Notes: generated from the letters alone by a model not told the origin. Numbered from the stretch's first letter, positions 7,614-17,120 are shown. The stretch: DNA of 64,000 nt from Chlorogloeopsis fritschii (GCF_043099315.1 NZ_CP170746.1), one strand, 5' to 3'. Translations and numbers: made by a program.

Positions 7614-9167
7614 TTAATCATCTTCTAATTTCAGCAATAGCTCATCAATTTTTTTTAGCCGCCCACGCACAATTTCTTCTGAGAGAATTCGCTTACGTAT
7701 TGCTTCGTTTAGTGCAACTTTCTCCGCTAGTAGCAATCGACGACGAATCGCATCAAGTTTTTTGTGTTCGCCACTTTTAGCATCAAACTCATCCGGGCGG
7801 CGATTGTAGAATTCTCTTAATGCCTTTTCTGCGGTTGCTACTTGTACTTGATAAGCTGAACGCATCTCTTCATAAACAGCTTTTGGCAAAACCCCTGACT
7901 TCAACAAGCTCTCTAATTCATCCTGGGCTGCCTTAGCTGTAATTAACTGAGCTTGCAATTCTTCAACCTGCTGCTGTGCCTCTGAAAATTGAGATAACTT
8001 TAAGCGTTTTACCAACCAGGGCAAGCTTAACCCCTGCCCTACTAATGACACTAAGACACTGCCGAAGACTAAAGCAATCAAACTTTCTCGCCCTGGCAGT
8101 GTGGTGGGTAAACTTAACGCCAGAGCCATTGAAAGTGAACCTTTGATATTGCCTAAAAAGAGTAAATGTTGCCAGCGCAGTGGAATGGGGCGATCAAACC
8201 AACGAACTATAGCTAGCAGCGGATAGACTGTAAAAATTCGTCCGACTTGATAAGCCAAAACTGCAAGTAGAATAGCAGGCAAAGTTCTCCACAGTGTTAG
8301 CAAATCTATTTCTACACCAATCAGCAGAAAAATAAAGGTATTGGCAGTAAAACTTGCGTATTCCCAGAAACTTAGTAAAGTGATGCGACTAGAAGCGGGA
8401 GTATTGCGAGAAAGCCCAAAATTCCCAAAAATTAATCCAGCCACAACAACAGCCACAGCACCTGATACACCTAGAAATTGCCCAGCCTGAAAAGTTCCTA
8501 ATGCAACTGCGACAGTTAACAGGAGACTGCTAAGGGGATCGTCTAAACGGGCAAATATAGGTATGCTCAAGTAGCCCAAGACTAACCCGACAAGACAGCC
8601 TCCTAGAGCAATAAATAGCAGTTGTTGGATTCCCTCTAGTAAAGTGAGCGAACCTGTTGAATATACTTGCAAAATTAAGTTAAATGAAACAAGGGCGGCG
8701 GCATCATTGAATAAAGTTTCTCCTTCAACAATAGTGGAAAGCCGCGAAGGTACTGGTATCTCCTTAAAAACGGCAATCATTGAAACCGTATCAGTGTTTG
8801 CTAAAATGACTCCTACAAATAGAGCAGGTATCCAACTCAGCCCCAGCCCAAATTTCAATACAACGGCAATAATAGCACTGGACAACACCGCTCCTGGGCC
8901 AGCCAACAGGGCAATTGGTTTAAACGTGCTGCGTAGGCGGCTGATATCTGTATTGATACCAGCATCAAATATTAAAATTGGTAGAAAAAGATTCAAAACC
9001 AGGGAAGGCTCTAAACCAATAGGACGAGACAATAGCTCAGTAATCGGCAAACCTGCCAATACTAAACCTGTAACGTAGGGAACACGAAGCCGTCGCGTTA
9101 GCAGGGCAACACCTGTAGCTAGGAGCAGGAGAATAGTTGAAACAGTGACTAAGGAAGCAACATCCAC
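7614..9167 (-). CDS. CPA1-family Na+/H+ antiporter (NhaP type)
   Basis: 517 residues. Residues 1-390 hold about 12 membrane helices of the cation:proton antiporter-1 family, with the helix motif FNDAAALV carrying the conserved Asn-Asp ion-binding pair. GVILANTDTVSMIAVFKE matches the other conserved helix. Residues 395-517 form a hydrophilic, charged, probably coiled-coil cytoplasmic tail (QQQVEELQAQLITAKAAQ onward). It should exchange Na+ or K+ for H+ across the plasma or thylakoid membrane. It is convergent with the TrkA/lipoprotein pair and fits the ion-homeostasis theme of this region. Confidence 0.9.
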   Translation of the reverse strand: MDVASLVTVSTILLLLATGVALLTRRLRVPYVTGLVLAGLPITELLSRPIGLEPSLVLNLFLPILIFDAGINTDISRLRSTFKPIALLAGPGAVLSSAIIAVVLKFGLGLSWIPALFVGVILANTDTVSMIAVFKEIPVPSRLSTIVEGETLFNDAAALVSFNLILQVYSTGSLTLLEGIQQLLFIALGGCLVGLVLGYLSIPIFARLDDPLSSLLLTVAVALGTFQAGQFLGVSGAVAVVVAGLIFGNFGLSRNTPASSRITLLSFWEYASFTANTFIFLLIGVEIDLLTLWRTLPAILLAVLAYQVGRIFTVYPLLAIVRWFDRPIPLRWQHLLFLGNIKGSLSMALALSLPTTLPGRESLIALVFGSVLVSLVGQGLSLPWLVKRLKLSQFSEAQQQVEELQAQLITAKAAQDELESLLKSGVLPKAVYEEMRSAYQVQVATAEKALREFYNRRPDEFDAKSGEHKKLDAIRRRLLLAEKVALNEAIRKRILSEEIVRGRLKKIDELLLKLEDD

Positions 9168-9440
9168 TTTGATTTGGGAAAGTTGTTTGAACTACTCTGA
9201 TAAACATTGCCAAAAAGGTAGTACAAATGTCAAAAATTTTTCTGTAAATTTATGACATCAAGACTTTCAGCAGTAAACATAACAATACACAACAGAGTCT
9301 AGGAGTATACTACACACTCATGCATAGGCGATCGCCCAGATCTCTCAACTTGCACTTGCACACATCCGGGCGGATACCCTTATACAGCAAAGATTTTTCT
9401 TTTTTACATATTTCGCCTTAATACATTAACAATGTATCCC

Positions 9441-9513
9441 GATACAATCGCATTGCAAGTCGATGCATTAACAACGCTACCGGATACAATCGCATTGCAA
9501 GCCGATGCATTAA
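9441..9513. repeat. 42-bp tandem repeat, about 1.7 copies
   Basis: GATACAATCGCATTGCAAG then T or C and CGATGCATTAA is repeated with a 42-base period (9441 and 9483). A third, degenerate half-unit lies at about 9420-9440 (ACATTAACAATGTATCCC). Each unit contains several inner palindromes (GCATTGC, ATGCAT). It occupies the 411-base spacer 9168-9578 between the antiporter start and the end of the MFS gene. The rest of that spacer contains only a HIP1 site. Confidence 0.75.
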
Positions 9514-9526
9514 GTAATTAAAACAC

Positions 9527-9559
9527 AAATCCCCGACTTTTCTAAAAAGTCGGGGATTT
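9527..9559. terminator. CCCCGACTT palindrome, REP-like, probable terminator of the MFS gene
   Basis: AAATCCCCGACTTTT pairs perfectly with AAAAGTCGGGGATTT around a three-base loop. It lies 20 bases past the stop of the minus-strand MFS gene, and on that strand it is followed by a T-rich stretch, so it can act as an intrinsic terminator. It shares the ATCCCCGACTT/AAGTCGGGGAT core with the palindromes flanking the RAYT gene at 21045 and 21711. Confidence 0.7.
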
Positions 9560-9578
9560 TACAGGGCGCATTTTACAT

Positions 9579-10868
9579 TTAAATCTTTCCTGAGCGCAAT
9601 CTAGACGGAACTTCCTGCCAAAATAATGGAATTGCGATCAAACCAGTAATTAACTGAATGCCGCCAAAAATGGCAAGAGACAGTCCAAATCCAAAGTGCA
9701 GTAGTTCTCCAAATATGAGACTGCCTACGCCAAATCCAGTAAACAGGGTAAACACTTTGAGTCCCATGGTTTGACCTAAATTATTGCCATCCCCCAAGTC
9801 GGTGACGATACCCACAAACAAAGGTTGTGTAAGGTCATACCCCAAAGACAAAACGAGAACTGCAATCGTTGTTACATAGGGAGGAATCTCAAAAATCATA
9901 ACAATCCCAGCTAGGGCTGCCATAACTAGTCCTGACGGAATTAGCCAACGACGTCCCCAACGATCCACGGCTTTACCAATCAGGGAACTCAGTAATAATC
10001 CAGGAATGCCATAGCCGAGAATAGTCAAACCAATGCTCAATGCATCCATGTTATAACGTTGCGACAAGTACAGCCCCAGCCATGTATATACGCCAGAGTG
10101 GTAGATGCCGTTCCACAAAACATAGGCATAAGTTCGTTGTCCTCTAAAACTGGTTAAGATCTGGCTGTATCCCCTAAATATCTCGCGAATGGTGGGCAGT
10201 CTTTCTACCATGGGTGTATCAAATAGAGCACCGTAAAGATGTAGCCGCCAAAGTACCAAAGCAGCAAGAACAGCCGTACCAAGAAACAGCGATCGCCAAC
10301 CCACAAACGGTTCCAGAATTGCACCACCCGCAGAACCCGCCGCCATTCCCCCTTCCATGGCTGCAAACACCAGTCCTAACTTGCTGCCTCGCTGATCGAA
10401 CGGAAATAAATCGCCAATCAAGGCAAAGGTGAGTGGAATGACTCCACTGGCTCCAATTCCTGTCAACAAACGCCAAGTCGCCATTTGCGAAGCCGTCTGA
10501 GCCGTTGCAGTCAACGCCGTGCAAATCACAAAAATGAAGAGCGAGATGCGAATTACAGACCATCGTCCAAATCTATCTGACAGCACACCGTAGAATAATG
10601 CCATCAGCGCGTAGGACAACATATAGGCTGGAACGATAAATCCGATTTCCTGAACTGGTACATTGAACACTTCAGCCAAACGCGGAATCAGGGGCGCAAT
10701 CATGTAGCCCTGAAGAAAAATTAAACCGGCAGCAATAGACAGTAAAGCAAACAAGTTTCTATGCTGCCTGAGACGAATCGTGCGATCGGCTGCTTCCGCA
10801 TGAGGTAGGTGCTCAAAATTTTCTTTGCGCTTTGGCATGGATTTTGGATCTCCCAACTCAATTGCCAC
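9579..10868 (-). CDS. MFS transporter
   Basis: 429-residue major facilitator with 12 predicted helices. The loop 2-3 signature appears as GVLSDRFGRWSVI, and helix 5 has a Gly-rich GGMAAGSAGGAI. The first 38 residues are hydrophilic (PKRKENFEHLPHAEAADR). It most resembles drug/multidrug or sugar efflux subfamilies of the DHA type by general pattern. Substrate cannot be inferred. It stands alone, with a palindromic terminator downstream and 180 bases to the next gene upstream. Confidence 0.85.
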   Translation of the reverse strand: MAIELGDPKSMPKRKENFEHLPHAEAADRTIRLRQHRNLFALLSIAAGLIFLQGYMIAPLIPRLAEVFNVPVQEIGFIVPAYMLSYALMALFYGVLSDRFGRWSVIRISLFIFVICTALTATAQTASQMATWRLLTGIGASGVIPLTFALIGDLFPFDQRGSKLGLVFAAMEGGMAAGSAGGAILEPFVGWRSLFLGTAVLAALVLWRLHLYGALFDTPMVERLPTIREIFRGYSQILTSFRGQRTYAYVLWNGIYHSGVYTWLGLYLSQRYNMDALSIGLTILGYGIPGLLLSSLIGKAVDRWGRRWLIPSGLVMAALAGIVMIFEIPPYVTTIAVLVLSLGYDLTQPLFVGIVTDLGDGNNLGQTMGLKVFTLFTGFGVGSLIFGELLHFGFGLSLAIFGGIQLITGLIAIPLFWQEVPSRLRSGKI

Positions 10869-11049
10869 TCTACAGGTCTAAATGCAAAAAACTTAGCAAT
10901 TAGCCATCAAGAGCCAACGCCAAAAACCAGCAGAGCAATCACTTTATAAAAGTTAAAGTTTGATGACAATTATATTAACATTGATTGCTTTCGTAAAAAA
11001 CTTGTTACAGGTTGAAATCCCCAGTTCCCAATCACCAATCCCCGATCCC

Positions 11050-12498
11050 CTATCCCCGCTCCTGTTGACGTTCCCTAAGTTTCAGCAAGATTTCGGCGTG
11101 CATTTCGCGAGTAATAGGATAGAAAAATGTCAAAAATAGCCCAGCAATCAAAAAAATTGCAGGTAAAGGCCCAGTAGCGATGCGGATAGCAAATAATGCT
11201 GAATCTGGTTGTGTCGGTAATGCACTTTGCCCTGGAGTTGCCTCTATAAAACCAGATGCTTCTAATGCTATTCCGACTATAAATAATCCAAATGCTAAAC
11301 CGAATTTTTGCAGCAACACCATAAATCCATAAAAAATTCCTTCACGGCGTTGTCCAGTTTGAAGTTCATCCAATTCAATCACATCTGGCATCATTGACCA
11401 AGGAACTAGATAAGCAGTGGAAACACCAAAACCTGCCATCACTGCCAAAGTGTACATGAAAGCAATTTGACCTGGTTGTAAAAAAAATAGTCCCGCTTGT
11501 GCTAATATCCACAAGCTCATGCCCATAAAATATACAACTTTCTTCCCTACCCGTTGACTAAGAGCGCTCCAGACAAATAGCATCAACAAAGCAGTACCTT
11601 GTACTGCAATCAACACCGTAGGAACATCTGATTCTCTGAGGCGCATATAGTTAACTGCAAAGTAAGGAATGATACTTGCTGTTACCTGCACAGCCAACCA
11701 GGAAAAAAGATAGATACCAATAACGAATAAAAAAGCTCGATTGCTAAAGACTATTTTGAACTGTTCTTTATAGGGAATGGATGCAGGTTCCTCGGTTTGA
11801 GTGCGTTTTGCTTCAAAAGCTAATATGCGATCGCGTACACCCCAAACGCACCAATACAATGCCAAGACGGAAATTACCCCGCAAATTGCTGCCAATACAA
11901 TATATTGTTGCTCTCGGTTAGGAATTTGCTCAAAAACAATTTTTGCCAAAATTAGTGACAAAATACTGCCACCAATAGAAAAAGCAAAGCGAAAGCTATT
12001 GAGGCTAGTACGTTCGTCATAATCTTGAGTGAGTTCTGGAGTCATTGCCGTATAAGGCAAATTGACAACAGTATAAAAAACCTGAGATATTACCCCGATC
12101 GCCACATAATACCAAAACAACCACCAAACGTTTGCGCTCTCGTTAGCACTAAATCGGGGTACAATCCACTGTAAAAAGAAGAAAATTCCAAACGGAACCG
12201 CTCCATACAACAACCAAGGTAGGCGGCGTCCCCAACGAGATTTAGTTTTGTCGGTTAATACTCCTACAATTGGGTCGTTTACAGCATCCCAAATCTTACC
12301 TATCATTAAAATACTGCCAGCCAATCCTGCCGGAATCCCAGCTACATTTGTAAAGAAAATCATCAGAAAAAATATAGCAATATTGGCAGTAATCGCCGGG
12401 CCTAAATCACCCGCACCATAAGCAAGTTTCGTTTTAAAATCTAGTTTGTCACTATCAGTACTTTGTTGCGGATCATCTGAAGGGGCAGAATTGCTCAT
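11050..12498 (-). CDS. GPH-family (MelB-like) sugar:cation symporter
   Basis: 482 residues and about 12 helices. The N-terminus LAYGAGDLGPAITANIAIFF and the segment IGKIWDAVNDPIVGVLTDKT are typical of the glycoside-pentoside-hexuronide (MelB) family; the Asp in IWDAVNDP is the conserved cation/sugar-site region. RWGRRLPWLLYGA completes the loop 2-3 signature. It probably imports or exports a glycoside with Na+ or H+. A GH1 glucosidase lies in the same window, but 10 kb away, so no functional link is claimed. Divergent from the phosphoribosyltransferase gene. Confidence 0.88.
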   Translation of the reverse strand: MSNSAPSDDPQQSTDSDKLDFKTKLAYGAGDLGPAITANIAIFFLMIFFTNVAGIPAGLAGSILMIGKIWDAVNDPIVGVLTDKTKSRWGRRLPWLLYGAVPFGIFFFLQWIVPRFSANESANVWWLFWYYVAIGVISQVFYTVVNLPYTAMTPELTQDYDERTSLNSFRFAFSIGGSILSLILAKIVFEQIPNREQQYIVLAAICGVISVLALYWCVWGVRDRILAFEAKRTQTEEPASIPYKEQFKIVFSNRAFLFVIGIYLFSWLAVQVTASIIPYFAVNYMRLRESDVPTVLIAVQGTALLMLFVWSALSQRVGKKVVYFMGMSLWILAQAGLFFLQPGQIAFMYTLAVMAGFGVSTAYLVPWSMMPDVIELDELQTGQRREGIFYGFMVLLQKFGLAFGLFIVGIALEASGFIEATPGQSALPTQPDSALFAIRIATGPLPAIFLIAGLFLTFFYPITREMHAEILLKLRERQQERG

Positions 12499-12566
12499 AT
12501 TGCCTCGCGCTCATATTAAAATAAAAAGCTTGGTTGCCATCCAGTATTAGCTATAAATATTTTCCT

Positions 12567-13085
12567 ATGCCAGACCTTTACATTTCTTGGTCAGATTACC
12601 ACCATAAGATTGAACTACTAGCAGCGCAAATATATAAATCCGGTTGGAAATTTAACCAAATAGTTTGTCTTGCCAGAGGAGGGTTGCGAGTAGGAGATAT
12701 TCTTTCCCGTATTTACAAGCAACCACTAGCAATATTAGCAACATCATCTTACAGTGGGTCTGGTAAGCAAGAAAGAGGAAAACTAATCTTTTCAGAGCAT
12801 ATGACAATGACTACTGAAAAGTTAGGTTCGCGTATTCTCTTAGTAGATGACTTGGTAGACTCTGGAGTAACGCTCAAAGAGACTATACCTTGGCTTCAGA
12901 CTTATTCTGATTTTCCCATCGAGGAAATTCGCACGGCTGTACTTTGGTACAAAGCTTGTTCAGTAATAAAACCTGATTACTACGTCGATTATTTACCTGA
13001 CAATCCTTGGATTCATCAACCTTTTGAACCATACGAGTTAATGAATCCAGCCGAACTTGTAGAGAAAGTGAGTCAACCATGCTAA
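12567..13085 (+). CDS. Phosphoribosyltransferase family protein
   Basis: Type I phosphoribosyltransferase fold. The PRPP loop is ILLVDDLVDSGVTLK, with the acidic pair and the Ser-Gly-Thr part intact, and CLARGGLRVGD forms the PPi loop. The C-terminus (WIHQPFEPYEL) matches small purine PRTase-like proteins (Gpt/Hpt related). The ATG at 12567 is chosen: an upstream TTG at 12534 is in frame but adds residues with no family support. It likely acts in purine salvage or regulation; the base is not identifiable. Confidence 0.8.
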   Translation: MPDLYISWSDYHHKIELLAAQIYKSGWKFNQIVCLARGGLRVGDILSRIYKQPLAILATSSYSGSGKQERGKLIFSEHMTMTTEKLGSRILLVDDLVDSGVTLKETIPWLQTYSDFPIEEIRTAVLWYKACSVIKPDYYVDYLPDNPWIHQPFEPYELMNPAELVEKVSQPC

Positions 13086-13129
13086 TGGAGATGTAGCGTT
13101 TTAGCTCATGGTTGTAGTGTGAGGAATGT

Positions 13130-14197
13130 ATGCTTAATACTTATTTGCTGAAAATTATCAGCCAGCCTATTGTGGGTATGGCATTATTAACTGCTTTCTC
13201 TATAGCTTGTCCCAGCAATAGTTTTGCTCAACAAGCACAACCAATACTCGCGCCATCTACACAAGTAGATAAGAACTATATATTAGGTGAAGGCGATCGC
13301 ATCCGTGTCAACATCTTTGAAGTCCCTAAAAATACAAGCGAGTACATAATTCCTTCTAGTGGAGCAATTAACCTACCGTTGATTGGTAACGTTCTAGTAC
13401 AAGGGCTAACACCAAAACAAGCCGCTGACAAAATTTCTCAAAAATATTCTCGCTTTCTCAAGCGTCCCATGATTTCCGTCAATCTTCTAGCACCTCCAAT
13501 CAATATTACTGTTGCAGGAGAGGTGACAAGTCCAGGAGTTTACACTCTAAATTCACTAACAGATGCGGGTAATCATCGTGAACTAACTTTGTCAAAAGTA
13601 ATTCAACTTGCCGGAGGAATTAAACCAGAAGCTAATATTCGTAATATTGTAGTTCGTCGCCCGACAAGAAGTGGCACAGAACAAACAATTAACATTGATC
13701 TGTGGAAACTTCTGTGGAACCTATTGCGAAACGGTGACACAAATCAAGAGATCATTGTAGAAGATGGAGATAGGATTGTCATTCCCACTGCCACAGCACA
13801 GAATTCAGCAGAAGTTACTCAATTAGCTACTACTTTATCTCCTCCACGAGTATCAGTTGGTGTGATAGGTGAAGTAAAAAAACCGGGACAAGTAGAGCTT
13901 TTACATAATAGCTCTTTGAATCAAGCAATACTTGCAGCTGGTGGATTTAATGATGTTAGAGCTAGTAGTTCTACTGTAGATTTGATTCGCCTCAATTCTA
14001 ATAGCTCTGTCACCAAACATACAATCAAAATAGATTTTGCTGCTGGTATTAACGACCAAACTAACCCCATCCTCCGCAATAATGATGTTGTGGTAGTTTA
14101 CCGTCGCCCTACTAGAACTCCTGATTCGATAGGCGCTCTCTGCAATTCTATATGTAAAGTCTTAGGTATGCTCAGAAGTGTATTCACAAGATTTTAG
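13130..14197 (+). CDS. Polysaccharide export outer-membrane protein (Wza-like)
   Basis: 355 residues. A signal peptide (about 1-34, ending SNSFAQQ) is followed by a Poly_export domain (about 48-135, GEGDRIRVNIFEVP), then two SLBB-type domains (VAGEVTSPGVYTL and GVIGEVKKPGQVELL). Such proteins form the outer-membrane channel for capsule or exopolysaccharide export. GAGGA sits 5 bases before the ATG. No polymerase, ligase or glycosyltransferase of a polysaccharide locus is adjacent. The nearest glycosyltransferase is at 57619. Confidence 0.88.
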   Translation: MLNTYLLKIISQPIVGMALLTAFSIACPSNSFAQQAQPILAPSTQVDKNYILGEGDRIRVNIFEVPKNTSEYIIPSSGAINLPLIGNVLVQGLTPKQAADKISQKYSRFLKRPMISVNLLAPPINITVAGEVTSPGVYTLNSLTDAGNHRELTLSKVIQLAGGIKPEANIRNIVVRRPTRSGTEQTINIDLWKLLWNLLRNGDTNQEIIVEDGDRIVIPTATAQNSAEVTQLATTLSPPRVSVGVIGEVKKPGQVELLHNSSLNQAILAAGGFNDVRASSSTVDLIRLNSNSSVTKHTIKIDFAAGINDQTNPILRNNDVVVVYRRPTRTPDSIGALCNSICKVLGMLRSVFTRF

Positions 14198-14226
14198 ACG
14201 CTTGTCAAGATTAAGAGTCTCCAAGC

Positions 14227-14337
14227 GTAAGGTGGAGAGAAGTCCTGCAGGCGGGTTTCCCGCCGTAGGGAACTTCGGAGCACTGTTCATCACGTAAAAA
14301 GAAGGGTTTGAGGAAATTGAGACAGTGCCCACCCTAC
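14227..14337. repeat. GTAAGGTGG/CCACCCTAC element with nested 47-bp insert
   Basis: Outer ends GTAAGGTGG and CCACCCTAC are an imperfect inverted repeat, and AAAAATTGC follows the right end. Inside, at 14234-14280, lies a segment starting GGAGAGAAGTC and ending GAACTTCGGAG with a palindromic centre (CGGG/CCCG). A near-identical compound element is at 56029-56140, and a shorter version lacking the nested segment is at 41433-41509. GC-rich hairpins (GAAGCCGCTTCGCG) follow up to 14400. Confidence 0.8.
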
Positions 14338-14429
14338 AAAAATTGCTAATTTCCTACCTACGGAAGCCGTACCTTCGGAAGCCGCTTCGCGTCTACCGCG
14401 TCTACTGCCTACTGCCGTCTGCCTTCTTT

Positions 14430-15347
14430 TTAAAACAACCATAACCACAAAGGCAGAGTAACTAATAACACCATCGCTCCCACAGCCAAGGCAGTTACTG
14501 CGAGGTTGCGATCAAGATTAAAAGTCTCGGCAATTATCAGCGTAGCGAAAGCAGGAGGCATGGCCATTTGTAAAACTATTACTCGTGCTGCCGCCCCTGT
14601 TATACCAAAAAGTGGTAAAGTGCTACCTAATATCAGGGGAACTACTAGCATTTTAATTCCCAAGCCGAATCCCGCCTGTGGTAGACTGTGCCAAGAATTA
14701 AGCTTGCTCAACCGCATTCCAATTAACAGCAATGATGATGCTACAGCAGTCCATGCCAATATTTCCAAAAATAGCCCAATACTAGCAGGAATTGTTACTT
14801 GCCTTAACAGCAAACCAAAACCAAAACTCCATAAAGCTGGATTGATTAAAATTACCTTAAAAATTTCTCTAGAGTTTTGGACGGTGGTGCTAAAACGCGC
14901 TGCTAGTACTACACCTAAGCCATAAGCGCCCAATGTTGTACCCAGCAGATCGTAGAATAATGCCCAAGCAAAGTACTGGGTATCAACCACTGTTAAAATC
15001 ACGGGATAACCTAAATAGCCAGTGTTACCTACCATTGCCGCCAAAATCGTACTAGCTTGAGTTGCTTGCTGGGGAATTGTTTTTGCAAAGAGGGCTTGCC
15101 ATTTCACCCCAATCCAAGCTAAAAAAGCCCCTAGTAAAATAGCTAAATGAGCAATCAGAGGTGCAATCCAAATCTGTCCGGATAAGTCAGCTTTTTGTAA
15201 GAAAGTGACAATACTTAACGGTACTCCTACCCAGAATAGGAACTGCCCTAAACGGGTGGGAACAGTGGCAGGTAGTTTGAGTCCCAGAAAAAACCCCACC
15301 GATACTAAGCCCACCAGTTTGACGTATAGTTCTATGAGGTTTGTCAA
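14430..15347 (-). CDS. AEC-family (auxin efflux carrier-like) transporter
   Basis: 305 residues and about 10 membrane helices in the two-fold repeat of AEC permeases. The N-terminal half contains GQFLFWVGVPLSIV and the Gly/Asn-rich crossover MVGNTGYLGYPV; the C-terminal half contains QMAMPPAFATLIIAE. AEC proteins export or exchange organic anions such as malate in bacteria. It stands alone and is divergent from the peptidase gene at 15449. Confidence 0.85.
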   Translation of the reverse strand: MTNLIELYVKLVGLVSVGFFLGLKLPATVPTRLGQFLFWVGVPLSIVTFLQKADLSGQIWIAPLIAHLAILLGAFLAWIGVKWQALFAKTIPQQATQASTILAAMVGNTGYLGYPVILTVVDTQYFAWALFYDLLGTTLGAYGLGVVLAARFSTTVQNSREIFKVILINPALWSFGFGLLLRQVTIPASIGLFLEILAWTAVASSLLLIGMRLSKLNSWHSLPQAGFGLGIKMLVVPLILGSTLPLFGITGAAARVIVLQMAMPPAFATLIIAETFNLDRNLAVTALAVGAMVLLVTLPLWLWLF

Positions 15348-15448
15348 AAGTACACCCTGAACTAATTATGTAAAATGATACTTACTAGCTTTATTTCCCT
15401 CCAGTTTACAATCTGTTATAAATCTTTTGACAAAGCAGGAGTTAACCA

Positions 15449-16246
15449 TTGAATAACGCTGAGTTTTCTGGAAAACCGCGAAACTCATTGCCTGCCTCTG
15501 GAGAAGAGATTCCGGTAGCTGTACGCGAAACTCCGGATGCAGAATCCAGGAAAGGTTTTCGTCTGTTGGTTTTAGCGATCGCCGCCGTAGGAGGATTTAT
15601 TCTATTAGCTGTCATTAGCGGTTTGTTCTTTGCCCTGACTACACCAAAAAAAGATTTAGATTCTCTATCCTCCACAAATTCAACTCCTGCTAGTCCACAG
15701 TCTGGAAGTTCTTCTCAAAACCAAGTTTTAGGACATTTGGCATACCCCGAAGCACCTGAGTCAGAACTTGTACCAATTTCCGCTAATAGACGGATCAGGA
15801 TGCGAAAAACCGCCGCCCAAAAATTTCAAGAGATGGTAGTAGCAGCACAAAGTCAGGGTGTAAATTTAGTTGCAATTTCTGGTTTTCGCTCTATTAAAGA
15901 GCAGGAGCAGTTATTTTTTAGGATTGGTGCTCAACGCAATCAAACGCCAGCACAAAGAGCTGCCCTGAGTGCTCCTCCCGGACATAGCGAGCATCATACA
16001 GGCTATGCAATAGATATTGGGGATGGCGCAACACCAGCGACTCATCTAGTGCCTAGTTTTGAAAATACCAGAGCTTTTCAGTGGCTACAAGCAAATGCTG
16101 CTCGTTTCGGCTTTGAAATGTCCTTTCCCAAAGATAACGTGCAGGGTGTGAGTTATGAACCTTGGCACTGGCGTTTTGTAGGCGATCGCGAAAGCTTGGA
16201 AACTTTCTACAAAGCCAAAAATATTAAGCCTCAGCAAAATCCGTAG
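15449..16246 (+). CDS. Membrane-anchored VanY-type D-Ala-D-Ala carboxypeptidase
   Basis: 265 residues. A cytoplasmic N-terminus is followed by one membrane helix (about 37-63), a Ser/Pro-rich linker, and a VanY catalytic domain (about 110-255). The zinc site is intact: SEHHTGYAID supplies His182 and Asp189, and EPWHW supplies the catalytic Glu237 and His240. It trims the peptide stem of peptidoglycan in the periplasm. TTG is the probable start, with AGCAGGAG 8-10 bases upstream and no suitable ATG before the membrane helix. Confidence 0.85.
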   Translation: MNNAEFSGKPRNSLPASGEEIPVAVRETPDAESRKGFRLLVLAIAAVGGFILLAVISGLFFALTTPKKDLDSLSSTNSTPASPQSGSSSQNQVLGHLAYPEAPESELVPISANRRIRMRKTAAQKFQEMVVAAQSQGVNLVAISGFRSIKEQEQLFFRIGAQRNQTPAQRAALSAPPGHSEHHTGYAIDIGDGATPATHLVPSFENTRAFQWLQANAARFGFEMSFPKDNVQGVSYEPWHWRFVGDRESLETFYKAKNIKPQQNP

Positions 16247-16260
16247 TAATTAGAAGGCAG

Positions 16261-16402
16261 ATGGCAGAGGGCAGAAGGGAATTGGGACACGGGGACACGG
16301 GGACACGAGGACACGCAACCTATTAACTGCTGTACGGGCGGGTTTAGAAGATAAATTGTCTGTTTCAACCGAAAAATCATCAGCAAAACCCGCACCTACT
16401 AA
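16261..16402. repeat. GGACACG tandem tract plus GTACGGG element (uninterrupted copy)
   Basis: 16284-16314 holds four imperfect copies of GGGACACG. 16330-16402 is the uninterrupted form of the GTACGGG family: it begins CTGTACGGGCGGGTTTAGA, ends AAAACCCGCACCTACTAACC, and its ends can pair (GCGGGTTT/AAACCCGC). Short AATGAC repeats follow to 16455. No gene is supported here. Confidence 0.75.
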
Positions 16403-16468
16403 CCACTAACTAAATGACAAATGACCTAATGACTAATGACCAATGATAAATGACTAATGACCAGTACC

Positions 16469-16819
16469 CTATGTTTTCTTCTGTTTAGGTAGATAATCAG
16501 GGCAGTCAATTGCCTCTGGATTGAGAACTTTAGTAGGGTGTACTGCACATTGAAGATAGCGGTTATTTTTAAAATACTTACATTTATTGCAGGGAATTTG
16601 GGAATTATGTTTAACAGTAAAAATGCGATCAATTACAGCCTTTCTTAAGTTGGGATGCCAAAAAATTGTCACTAAAGCAATGAAGACAAAACTTAAGTAA
16701 GCTGACAACATACCTCCTACTGGTATGTTTGGCTGATTCACGAAGGTTGTATCACCAGGGGCTTGGTTCGAGGGTTGCTCGATGAAAACTTCTTGCTGCT
16801 GCATTTTAACTTCAAACAT
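16469..16819 (-). CDS. Small one-helix protein with conserved Cys motif
   Basis: 116 residues. A polar N-terminus is followed by one membrane helix (about 36-55, MLSAYLSFVFIALVTIF) and a basic cytoplasmic-type tail. The tail has four cysteines: CNKCKYF, then LQCAVHP, then DCPDY. That spacing resembles a motif seen in several uncharacterised cyanobacterial proteins and could bind a metal. The ATG at 16819 is used; a second Met five residues in (16804) is equally possible. Function unknown. Confidence 0.7.
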   Translation of the reverse strand: MFEVKMQQQEVFIEQPSNQAPGDTTFVNQPNIPVGGMLSAYLSFVFIALVTIFWHPNLRKAVIDRIFTVKHNSQIPCNKCKYFKNNRYLQCAVHPTKVLNPEAIDCPDYLPKQKKT

Positions 16820-17120
16820 TAACTAAAGTATCTGCACACCCTGCAGAAAATTGCTATTTTGTTATAACTTTCCCTGGACAAGCAGATTTATTCGCTGCAA
16901 ACGAGGAATATTCCCTACTTGCATTTGGTCTGTATGAAATCGACTTAAAGTATCTTTTTTAACTATTTAAAAATATTTAGCTAAGGTGAATAAAAGACAA
17001 GCAATACTAAATCGAAACAGGGCTAATATAAATAACTAACTCTTCAGCAACTGACAATTTATCTATCTGGAGTCGTGTTTCTTGTTGAAAAAATAAATCT
17101 TTTAGATAGATGAAATTGTG

